Below, in pieces: positions 8,880 to 16,621 of a stretch of DNA of 64,000 nt. The first letter of the stretch is position 1. The number at the start of each line of letters is the position of its first letter. A program made the translations under genes and the position numbers. This stretch comes from Bacteroidota bacterium (lineage in GTDB: Bacteria > Bacteroidota > Bacteroidia > UKL13-3), in the NCBI GenBank assembly GCA_027491085.1, contig JAIXWW010000009.1:452329-516328 (forward strand), written 5' to 3'. Below the pieces are notes generated by a model. It was given only the letters and a program-made list of their open reading frames with translations. It did no database searches and was not told where the DNA came from.

Positions 8880-9601
8880 CTTTTATACCATATAATAACG
8901 GAAACGGTTATATTCTAACTTCGAGCAGAGATGAAAAAACATCGCGACCAAGTGCTTTAGCACCGCAAAAATACAATGTATTTCAGCAGCAAGTTTTTTT
9001 TCCAAAAGATAAACTAGCTGGCGGAACTTGGGTAGCAACTTCGCTCAATAATTTTACTTTATGTTTGTTAAATGGTGCCTTTAATTATCATATATCAAAA
9101 CCGCCATATAAGTTAAGTCGGGGATTAATGTTGCTCGATTTTTTTAAGTATAATAACATAGATGAATTTGTTCAAAATTACGATTTTTCAGACATTGAAA
9201 ACTTTACACTCATTATAGTTAATGCCAATAATAAATTGCTATTAACTGAATTGCGTTGGGATGGAGTAAACTTGTATCAATCGGAATTGGATGCGAGTTT
9301 AAAATATATATGGAGTTCATGTACTTTATATCAGCCCGAAGCTATTTTAAATAGGAAAAATTGGTTTGCTAATTTTTGTAACAATACACCTGAAATAACC
9401 AAAGATGATACCATGCTTTTTCATCAAAATGCAGGTGATGGAAGCTTGGAAAATAGCATTTTAATGAACCGCGAAAACCGTGTAAAAACAGTTAGTATTA
9501 CCTGTATTGACCATTCGGTTGATGGCTATACCATGCAGTATTTAGATGTTGAAACCATGCAAAACAATACATTGCGTATTTTTAAATCAGAAAGCCAATA
9601 G
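8867..9601 (+). CDS. NRDE/TANGO2 family protein
   Basis: 244 aa. It begins MCTVTF, with the conserved Cys2 that becomes N-terminal after Met removal. The family signature appears as SRDE at residues 20-23, followed by GGTWVATS. This is the NRDE (TANGO2) family, which has an Ntn-hydrolase-like fold; eukaryotic relatives have been linked to haem or lipid handling. The substrate in bacteria is unknown to me. It overlaps the preceding DinB-like gene by 13 bp and is 8 bp from the ATP-grasp gene. Confidence 0.85.
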   Translation: MCTVTFIPYNNGNGYILTSSRDEKTSRPSALAPQKYNVFQQQVFFPKDKLAGGTWVATSLNNFTLCLLNGAFNYHISKPPYKLSRGLMLLDFFKYNNIDEFVQNYDFSDIENFTLIIVNANNKLLLTELRWDGVNLYQSELDASLKYIWSSCTLYQPEAILNRKNWFANFCNNTPEITKDDTMLFHQNAGDGSLENSILMNRENRVKTVSITCIDHSVDGYTMQYLDVETMQNNTLRIFKSESQ

Positions 9602-9609
9602 TTAACTCC

Positions 9610-10632
9610 ATGAACAAACTAAAATTTTGGATTATAAAAAACACGCGTTTTGAGTTTTGGCCTTATTGGTTTGCTTATATTCCAGTGTATTTTTACTTTA
9701 TTTACTTGAGCTTAAAAGCAAAAAGTTTTACTTTTTTTACAGCAGCTAACCCCGGTATTTACTTAGGTGGCTTTGTAGGTGAGTCAAAAAAAAATATCCT
9801 TAAAAAAATAAATCCTGCTTATTTACCATCTACCATTTATTGTAAAAACGAATACAATGTTTCAAAAATTTTAGAACTGCTAAAAGCAGAGCAAATGCAG
9901 TATCCTTTAATAGCTAAGCCCGATGTAGGCGAACGAGGAAGTAATGTAGAAAAAATTACCAACGAGCAAGAACTAGAAAAATATGTACACACCATTGGCG
10001 AAGATTTTATTATTCAATCTTTTATTGATTACGAAATAGAGTTGGGTGTTATGTATTTTCATTACCCAAATGGAAAAAAATCAGGGATAAATAGCATTGT
10101 ACTGAAAGAATATTTAAGCATAGTGGGCAATGGGGTTGATACTATTGAAACGCTCATCAAAAATCATTTGAGAGCACAAGGCAGATTGGCTTATTTGTTA
10201 AATAAATTTAGTAATCAACTACAAGTGGTATTGCCTTCAAATGAAAAATTATTGCTGGAGCCAATTGGCAACCATATTAGAGGAACCAAGTTTTTAAATG
10301 GCAATCATTTAATCAATGAACAATTGGTAAAAGTTTTTGATGAAATAGCCAAACCAATAGCTGGTTTTTACATTGGTCGATTTGATTTAAAAGTAAAATC
10401 AATGACTGATTTATACGAAGGTAAAAATATAAAAATAATGGAACTGAATGGCGTAACCTCAGAACCTGCGCATATTTACGACCCAGGCACTTTTATATTA
10501 AATGCTTATAAAGCATTGTTTCAACACTATAAATTAATTTACATCATAGCCAAACAAAACGTTGGTTTAGGAGAAAATTATGTACCTTTTTGGTTGGTTT
10601 GGAAACAAATAAAAATGCACTTAAGTAAGTAA
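9610..10632 (+). CDS. ATP-grasp domain protein
   Basis: 340 aa. A hydrophobic stretch near residues 20-40 could be a membrane contact. ATP-grasp features follow: YPLIAKPDVGERGSNVEKI (nucleotide-binding Lys and glycine loop), FIIQSFIDYEIELGVMY, and the metal-binding end GRFDLKVKS ... IKIMELNGVTSEPAHIYDPG. This is the carboxylate-amine ligase fold seen in D-Ala-D-Ala ligase and RimK relatives. The ligated substrate is unknown. The stop is 3 bp from the LysE gene. Confidence 0.8.
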   Translation: MNKLKFWIIKNTRFEFWPYWFAYIPVYFYFIYLSLKAKSFTFFTAANPGIYLGGFVGESKKNILKKINPAYLPSTIYCKNEYNVSKILELLKAEQMQYPLIAKPDVGERGSNVEKITNEQELEKYVHTIGEDFIIQSFIDYEIELGVMYFHYPNGKKSGINSIVLKEYLSIVGNGVDTIETLIKNHLRAQGRLAYLLNKFSNQLQVVLPSNEKLLLEPIGNHIRGTKFLNGNHLINEQLVKVFDEIAKPIAGFYIGRFDLKVKSMTDLYEGKNIKIMELNGVTSEPAHIYDPGTFILNAYKALFQHYKLIYIIAKQNVGLGENYVPFWLVWKQIKMHLSK

Positions 10633-10635
10633 CAA

Positions 10636-11250
10636 ATGGATTATTTTTTTGCGTTTGCTTTAGCTTTTATTATAAGTTTATTTGGTTCGGTTCAACCTGG
10701 TCCAGTTAACTTGGCTGTATTAACTTCAAGTATGCAGCATAAATACCAAAATGCTTTTTTAATTGCTTTGGGTGGCTCTTGGCCTGAGTTTATGTTTAGT
10801 TTTATGGCATTTAAATTGGCTGCTTTTGTGGTGGTTTTACCAATTTTTATTACTTATTTTAAAATTGCCATTATAGCTGTTTTTATAATTATAGCCGTTT
10901 ATCTTTGGTTCAGTAAAGCCAATAAGAGTGCTAGTATAAGTAATAAAAATGGCTTTGTATTAGGTAGTTTATTAGCCGTTTTAAATCCACAACTTATTTT
11001 ATTTTGGCTAGCTGCCATTGCCTATTTACAAACCAATCAAATTTTAAATTTATTCCACAATAATTATATATTGGTTTTGTTTTGTTTGGGTGCTATGTTT
11101 GGTGCATTGGCTTTGCATGTTTTATTAATTTATTTAAGTAAAAAATTGTTTGATAATAAAGCAACTATTTTCCTTAAATATGCCGATAAATTAGTGGCAA
11201 GTATATTTGCGTTTTTAGCAATTTTTCAAACTATAAAAATTTTTAATTAA
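10636..11250 (+). CDS. LysE family translocator
   Basis: 204 aa with about six hydrophobic segments. The N-terminal FGSVQPGPVNLAVLTSSMQH motif is the family hallmark (PGP after the first helix), and LAVLNPQLILFWLA matches the second conserved loop. LysE/RhtB proteins export amino acids or similar small molecules through the inner membrane; the substrate here is not predictable. It abuts the Crp gene with no spacer. Confidence 0.85.
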   Translation: MDYFFAFALAFIISLFGSVQPGPVNLAVLTSSMQHKYQNAFLIALGGSWPEFMFSFMAFKLAAFVVVLPIFITYFKIAIIAVFIIIAVYLWFSKANKSASISNKNGFVLGSLLAVLNPQLILFWLAAIAYLQTNQILNLFHNNYILVLFCLGAMFGALALHVLLIYLSKKLFDNKATIFLKYADKLVASIFAFLAIFQTIKIFN

Positions 11251-11937
11251 ATGGCCGAAGTTGATTTAAAATATTGGTACCTGCGCGATCATAAGTTGTT
11301 TTGGAAACTAAGCAATAGCGATTTAAAAGATTTGTGTGTGATAGTAGGTTTTAAAAAAGCCTTTAAATCGGAAATGATATACTTTGCCGATGAACATATT
11401 CCACGTATTTTTTTGCTTAAACGTGGCATGATAAAAATATGCGAAACCGACAATAATGGCAATGAAATTATAAAAGAAATAATAAAAAAAGGCGATTTGT
11501 TTGGTCAAATGAGCTTAGACGAAACTCAAGAAAATAGCAGCCATGAATACGCGCAAGCACTTACCGATGTAAGTATTTGCTCATTTAAAATGGACGATTT
11601 TGAACGTATTTTAGAACGTAATCCAAGTATTGCAATTGGTTATACTAAGTTTATGGGTTTAAAAATTAAACGCATTGAAAACAGGTTTAATAATGTTGTT
11701 TTTAAAGATGTGCGCTCTAGGTTAGTTCAGTTTTTAAAAGATTGGGCCGAGAGTGATGGAGAACAAATTGAAAACAAGGTAACACTTAAAAATTACCTTA
11801 CGCAACACGATTTAGCAAAGTTGGTTTGCAGCACCAGACAAACAGTTACGACCGTTTTAAACGAAATGGAAAAAGAAGGCCTTTTGGCTTACGATAGAAA
11901 AGAAATTATTATTAATGATATTGGTTTACTAAAGTAA
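11251..11937 (+). CDS. Crp/Fnr family transcriptional regulator
   Basis: 228 aa. The N-terminal cyclic-nucleotide-binding-like barrel contains RIFLLKRGMIKI, EIIKKGDLFGQMSL and the long connecting helix. The C-terminal winged helix is clear: LTQHDLAKLVCSTRQTVTTVLNEMEKEGLL. There is no Fnr-type four-cysteine cluster, so a direct FeS oxygen sensor is unlikely. The start codon follows the LysE stop directly, which places it at the end of the 8367-11937 unit. It may regulate its own operon, by inference. Confidence 0.9.
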   Translation: MAEVDLKYWYLRDHKLFWKLSNSDLKDLCVIVGFKKAFKSEMIYFADEHIPRIFLLKRGMIKICETDNNGNEIIKEIIKKGDLFGQMSLDETQENSSHEYAQALTDVSICSFKMDDFERILERNPSIAIGYTKFMGLKIKRIENRFNNVVFKDVRSRLVQFLKDWAESDGEQIENKVTLKNYLTQHDLAKLVCSTRQTVTTVLNEMEKEGLLAYDRKEIIINDIGLLK

Positions 11938-11973
11938 TTTGTACAAAAATTAACTATTTTCGTTTTTACTTAT

Positions 11974-13128
11974 ATGCGTTTATACGAACAAAAAAAATGG
12001 TGGAAGCGAGCCTTGGCTTTGATAGCTATTTGCATTGGTGTTTTTTCAATTTGGTACACCAGTAAATTGGTAAAACAACTGGCTAACGAGGAACAGAAAA
12101 AAATTAAGCTTTGGGCTAATGCCACACAATCAATGGCAAAGGCCGAAGGTAATATTGATTTTTTACTTAATATTGTAACAGGTAATGAAACGATACCAAT
12201 CATACTGACTGATAATAACGACAAAATAATTAGTTATAGAAATTTAGATTCAATTCAAGCTAAGGATACTGCTTTTTTAAATGCGGAATTGATTGAAATG
12301 AAGAATCAACACGACCCAATTAAAATTGTGTATGATGCTGAAAATAATTTTTATAATTTATTGTATTACAAAAATTCCGTTATTTTAACTCAATTAAAAG
12401 CATATCCCGCCATTCAATTAGCACTGATTAGTTTTTTTGCTATTATGAGTTATTTGGCATTAAGTAGTAGCCGGAGAGCCGAACAAAATCAAGTGTGGGT
12501 GGGTATGAGTAAAGAAACGGCTCATCAACTTGGAACGCCTATTTCATCATTAAATGAGTGGATAAATTTATTGCGCGAAACTCCCAAAGAAGAACAAGAT
12601 TATTTATTAGACGAACTACAAAATGATACTAAACGTTTAGAATTAATAACAGAACGTTTTAGTAAAATAGGATCAGAGCCAGTCCTCAAAGAGGAAAACA
12701 TGGATTTGGTAGTTGAGAACTCCATGCAGTATTTAAAAACTCGCGTTTCAAGTCAAGTGGCAATTCATATAAATATTATACAGCCTGGAAATTGGGCTAA
12801 AATAAATATTCCACTATTTGATTGGGTTTTAGAAAATTTGTGTAAAAATGCCATTGATGCCATGAATGGCAAAGGGGAATTAAATATCAATATCAGCAGC
12901 GATATTAAACATGTGTATATTGATATTAGAGATACTGGAAAGGGAATTCCTAAATCAAAATTTAATACCGTGTTTAAGCCTGGCTACACTACTAAAAAAC
13001 GCGGCTGGGGACTTGGTTTATCGCTTGTTAAACGTATAGTAGAAGAATACCACAAAGGAAAAATATTTGTTAGAAACAGCGAGCTTGGAAAAGGTACTAC
13101 ATTTAGAATTATGCTGAATGCTATTTAG
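11974..13128 (+). CDS. Sensor histidine kinase
   Basis: 384 aa. Two membrane segments (about 10-30 and 143-165) bracket a ~110-residue extracytoplasmic sensor region. The phosphoacceptor motif AHQLGTPISSL places His at residue 184, a variant of HELRTP. ATP-binding boxes follow: ENLCKNAIDAM, DTGKGIP, GWGLGLSLVKRI. No response regulator gene is adjacent, so it is an orphan kinase locally. A TATTTTCG element at 11955-11962 may be its -7 box. Its 3' end overlaps the convergent murQ by 8 bp. Confidence 0.9.
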   Translation: MRLYEQKKWWKRALALIAICIGVFSIWYTSKLVKQLANEEQKKIKLWANATQSMAKAEGNIDFLLNIVTGNETIPIILTDNNDKIISYRNLDSIQAKDTAFLNAELIEMKNQHDPIKIVYDAENNFYNLLYYKNSVILTQLKAYPAIQLALISFFAIMSYLALSSSRRAEQNQVWVGMSKETAHQLGTPISSLNEWINLLRETPKEEQDYLLDELQNDTKRLELITERFSKIGSEPVLKEENMDLVVENSMQYLKTRVSSQVAIHINIIQPGNWAKINIPLFDWVLENLCKNAIDAMNGKGELNINISSDIKHVYIDIRDTGKGIPKSKFNTVFKPGYTTKKRGWGLGLSLVKRIVEEYHKGKIFVRNSELGKGTTFRIMLNAI

Positions 13129-13939
13129 AGTAATTCGTTATTGCATTTCTTACGTTTCCGTGGGTTTTTAGCAATTGTTTGGCTTTTGTTTCACTAATTT
13201 TTAGTTCGTCCATAATCATTTTGGTGCCACGGTCAATTAGTTTGTTATTACTTAGTTGCATATCCACCATTTTGTTTCCTTTTATGCGCCCCAATTTTAT
13301 CATTAAGCTGGTGCTAATCATATTCAACACAAGTTTTTGGGCAGTACCAGCTTTCATACGCGTGCTTCCTGTTACAAATTCTGGTCCAACTACTACCTCA
13401 ATAGGAAATTGTGCTTCTTGTGCTATTACACTGCCTTTGTTGCAAACTACACATGCAGTTTTATTTCCATTTTTATTGGCTTTTTGCAATGCGCCTAACA
13501 CATAAGGAGTAGAACCACTTGCTGCAATACCAATAATAAAATCGTTTTTGGTAATATTATATTCTGTTAAATCTTTCCAACCTTGTTTGGTATCATCTTC
13601 AGCAAATTCTACCGCTTTTCTGATGGCCTGGTCTCCACCAGCCATAATTCCAACCACCAATCCATGAGGAACACCAAATGTTGGAGGACACTCGCTGGCA
13701 TCTACTATACCTAGTCGGCCGCTAGTGCCTGCGCCAAGGTAAAATAACCTGCCACCATTTTTCATTTCCTTGTATGCCTCGTTTACCACTTTTTTTATTT
13801 TGGGTAATACTTTTTTTATGGCCAACGGAACTGTTTGATCTTGTTCGTTTATACTTTTTAGCAGCTCATCGGTGTTCATTTTTTCCAAGTTATTGTATAA
13901 CGAACTTTGTTCGGTGGTTCTAGTGGTTTTATTTGTCAT
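13121..13939 (-). CDS. murQ: N-acetylmuramic acid 6-phosphate etherase
   Basis: 272 aa, the usual size for MurQ. The enzyme cleaves the lactyl ether of MurNAc-6-phosphate to GlcNAc-6-phosphate in peptidoglycan recycling, in the cytoplasm. Diagnostic segments are the SIS sugar-phosphate site GRLFYLGAGTSGRLGIVDASECPPTFG, IGIAASGSTPYV, and VTGSTRMKAGTAQKLVLNM. It lies divergent from the Ctp protease gene with a compact shared promoter region. No murK or anmK is adjacent. Confidence 0.95.
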   Translation of the reverse strand: MTNKTTRTTEQSSLYNNLEKMNTDELLKSINEQDQTVPLAIKKVLPKIKKVVNEAYKEMKNGGRLFYLGAGTSGRLGIVDASECPPTFGVPHGLVVGIMAGGDQAIRKAVEFAEDDTKQGWKDLTEYNITKNDFIIGIAASGSTPYVLGALQKANKNGNKTACVVCNKGSVIAQEAQFPIEVVVGPEFVTGSTRMKAGTAQKLVLNMISTSLMIKLGRIKGNKMVDMQLSNNKLIDRGTKMIMDELKISETKAKQLLKTHGNVRNAITNYSK

Positions 13940-13966
13940 TATTTAAAAAATTAAAACTTTAAAAGG

Positions 13967-13996
13967 CAAAAATGCTTTCTATATTTGCGCAGCAAA
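13967..13996. promoter_or_regulatory. Overlapping divergent promoters of murQ and the Ctp protease
   Basis: For murQ (minus): CATTTTTG at 13967-13974 with TTTG at 13993-13996, an 18-bp gap. For the protease (plus): TATATTTG at 13980-13987, a full TAnnTTTG match 26 bp before its ATG. The plus box sits between the two minus elements, so both polymerases could not bind at once. Confidence 0.5.
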
Positions 13997-14013
13997 TTAA
14001 ATAAAATTATTAC

Positions 14014-15612
14014 ATGAATAACAGTTCGCATAAATGGCAACCCTTTATATATTCAATTTTAATAGTACTAGGTATTGGTATCGGCATTATTTTACGACCA
14101 ACTAGTGCTACTAGATTTATAGGTTCGCAAAATAAGTTTAACGAGTTGATGGGTATTATTCAAAGTGAGTATGTTGACACCGTTAATATGGAAGATATAG
14201 AGTCGCAGGCATTTAATGATTTGTTAAATAAACTTGACCCTCATTCTGTTTATATTCCTGCTAAAGATTTACAAGCTGCTAACGAACCTTTAGATGGCAA
14301 TTTTGAAGGAATTGGCGTTGAGTTTAATATTGTGAATGATACTATCATGGTAGTTTCGGCTATCAGTGGTGGCCCTTCTGCCGATTTAGGAATACAAAGT
14401 GGTGATAGGATTATTAAAGCAGATACTACTAATTTGGCAGGTGTAAAAATTACCAACGACCAAGTAGTAAAATCGTTGAGAGGTAAAAAAGGAAGCAAGG
14501 TGTTGGTTACTATTTTTAGGCCATCTACCAATCAAAAAATTGAATATAATGTTACAAGAAATACCATTCCTATTTACAGTGTAGATGCTAGTTTTATGTT
14601 AGATAATACAACGGGTTATATTAAAATTAGCCGATTTGGAGCTACTACTCACGAGGAATTTATCGAAGCTATTGCAAAGCTGAAAAAGCAAAACATGCAA
14701 AGTTTGGTGCTTGATTTAAGAGGTAATCCGGGTGGTTATTTAAAAGCTGCAACCGATATTGTAGATGAACTTTTAGATGATGGTAAAATGATAGTTTATA
14801 CTGAAGGAAGGGCAAAACCTCGCCAAAGTTATAAAACGGAGAAATCAGGCATTTTTGAAGAAGGAAAATTAGCTGTATTAATTGATGAAGGTTCGGCAAG
14901 TGCTAGCGAAATTGTGAGTGGAGCAATTCAAGATTGGGATAGAGGTTTGGTAATTGGCCGAAGAAGTTTTGGAAAAGGATTGGTACAAGAACCTTTTGAA
15001 CTGAGTGATGGAAGTGCCATAAGATTAACTATAGCGAGGTATTATACACCAAGTGGACGTTGCATACAAAAAAAATACAGCGAAGGTTACGATAAATATG
15101 AAGAGGATTTATTAAATCGTTTTGAAAATGGTGAGCTAGAAGATGAAGAAAAAATAATTATAAACGATACCACCAAATATTTTACCAAAATAAAAAACCG
15201 TGTGGTTTATAGTGGTGGTGGTATTTCGCCCGATTTTAAAGTAACGATTGATACTTCATTTAACTCTAAATTTTTAACCCATATAGCAGCAGCAGGTTTG
15301 TTAAACAAAGCCAGTTATCAATATGTAGATGCAAATAGAACTAAATTAAAAAGTTATGCTTCATTGGAGCAGTTTATTACCAAATTTGAGGTAGGAAATG
15401 ATTTTATGGAACAGCTAATAACCATGGCTGAAACTGAAAAAATTGCTAAGCCAACTGCAATAGAATTGGCTCGTTCTGAAACGTTTATTAAACAACAGCT
15501 AAAAGCATTAATTGCTCGTCAGATATGGCGCGATGGTGGTTATTTTAAAGTAAATAGCTTAAAGGATAGAACCATTCAAAAAGCAATTTTAGAAATAGGT
15601 AAACAAGGGTAG
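14014..15612 (+). CDS. S41 family C-terminal processing peptidase
   Basis: 532 aa. A membrane anchor or signal segment lies near residues 10-28 without an obvious cleavage site. A PDZ domain follows at about 90-180 (FEGIGVEFNIVNDTIMVVSAISGGPSADLGIQSGDRI). The protease core contains LVLDLRGNPGGYL, the catalytic Ser of the GSASASE motif (residues 294-296) and the Lys of RSFGKGLVQ at residue 321, giving a Ser-Lys dyad. Ctp enzymes trim or degrade periplasmic proteins from their C-termini. The ~130-residue tail after the core may steer substrate delivery. It converges with the polyprenyl synthase gene across 15 bp. Confidence 0.92.
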   Translation: MNNSSHKWQPFIYSILIVLGIGIGIILRPTSATRFIGSQNKFNELMGIIQSEYVDTVNMEDIESQAFNDLLNKLDPHSVYIPAKDLQAANEPLDGNFEGIGVEFNIVNDTIMVVSAISGGPSADLGIQSGDRIIKADTTNLAGVKITNDQVVKSLRGKKGSKVLVTIFRPSTNQKIEYNVTRNTIPIYSVDASFMLDNTTGYIKISRFGATTHEEFIEAIAKLKKQNMQSLVLDLRGNPGGYLKAATDIVDELLDDGKMIVYTEGRAKPRQSYKTEKSGIFEEGKLAVLIDEGSASASEIVSGAIQDWDRGLVIGRRSFGKGLVQEPFELSDGSAIRLTIARYYTPSGRCIQKKYSEGYDKYEEDLLNRFENGELEDEEKIIINDTTKYFTKIKNRVVYSGGGISPDFKVTIDTSFNSKFLTHIAAAGLLNKASYQYVDANRTKLKSYASLEQFITKFEVGNDFMEQLITMAETEKIAKPTAIELARSETFIKQQLKALIARQIWRDGGYFKVNSLKDRTIQKAILEIGKQG

Positions 15613-15627
15613 TTTGATCTATTTAAT

Positions 15628-16599
15628 TTAATTTTTTCTGTCGATTATATATTCAACCAGCATAGCAAGCTTTTCGGCTATTTCTCGGTTTTGTTGGCTT
15701 GCTAATATAGCAAGGGCTTTTTCTTTATAATCTATCATAACCTTACGGGTGTAAGCTATGCCATCATGTTCGTTTACATATTTTATAACCTCGGCTACAC
15801 GAGATTTGTTGGTATTGTGATTTTTTATTGAGTTAATAATATAATTACGCGTTGCTTTATCCGCATTATTAATAGTATAGATAATTGGTAACGTTAATTT
15901 TTTCTCTTTTAAGTCTATTCCTGTAGGTTTCCCTATATCATCATCACCATAATCTAGTAAATCATCCTTAATTTGGAATGCAATGCCAATACATTCCCCA
16001 AATAATCGCATTTGTTCAATTTGTTCGGCATTTGCTCCTGCGCTAGCGGCACCAATTGCGCAGCAGGATGCAATGAGTGATGCAGTTTTTTTGCGGATAA
16101 TATCAAAATAAATTTCTTCTGAAAGATTGAGATTACGTGCTTTTTCAATTTGTAGTAACTCGCCTTCACTCATTTGCTCTACTGCAGTACTTACAATTTC
16201 AAGTAAATTAAAGTCTTTATTTTTAATAGCCAAAAGCAATCCTTTTGATAATAAATAATCACCAACTAACACTGCAATTTTATTTTTCCAAAGCGCATTG
16301 ATACTAAAAAAACCTCTACGCTCATCGCTGTCATCAACTACATCATCGTGAACCAAGGTAGCGGTATGCAAAAGCTCCACTAAACTTGCTCCACGATAAG
16401 TAGCATCATTCACATTATCGAACAACTTTGCACAATAAAACACAAACATGGGCCTAACCTGCTTACCCTTTCGCTTAACTATATAAGTCATGATGGTATC
16501 AAGCAAGGCCACATTACTTTTCATAGCTTGTTTAAACTTATTTTCAAATAAGTCTAACTCATTGGCTATAGGTTGTTTTATTATATCTATCTGACTCAA
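15628..16599 (-). CDS. ispB: Polyprenyl (octaprenyl-type) diphosphate synthase
   Basis: 323 aa trans-isoprenyl diphosphate synthase. The first aspartate-rich motif is DDVVDD at residues 85-90, after ELLHTATLVH, and is followed by SDERRG. The second is IKDDLLDYGDD. GKQVRPMFVFY provides the IPP-binding basic loop. It condenses IPP onto an allylic diphosphate to make the long side chain of respiratory quinones; chain length cannot be set from sequence alone. It starts 22 bp after the maeB stop, so the two are probably one transcript. Confidence 0.85.
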   Translation of the reverse strand: MSQIDIIKQPIANELDLFENKFKQAMKSNVALLDTIMTYIVKRKGKQVRPMFVFYCAKLFDNVNDATYRGASLVELLHTATLVHDDVVDDSDERRGFFSINALWKNKIAVLVGDYLLSKGLLLAIKNKDFNLLEIVSTAVEQMSEGELLQIEKARNLNLSEEIYFDIIRKKTASLIASCCAIGAASAGANAEQIEQMRLFGECIGIAFQIKDDLLDYGDDDIGKPTGIDLKEKKLTLPIIYTINNADKATRNYIINSIKNHNTNKSRVAEVIKYVNEHDGIAYTRKVMIDYKEKALAILASQQNREIAEKLAMLVEYIIDRKN

Positions 16600-16621
16600 T
16601 ATTTTGTTTTTTAGTAATTAC

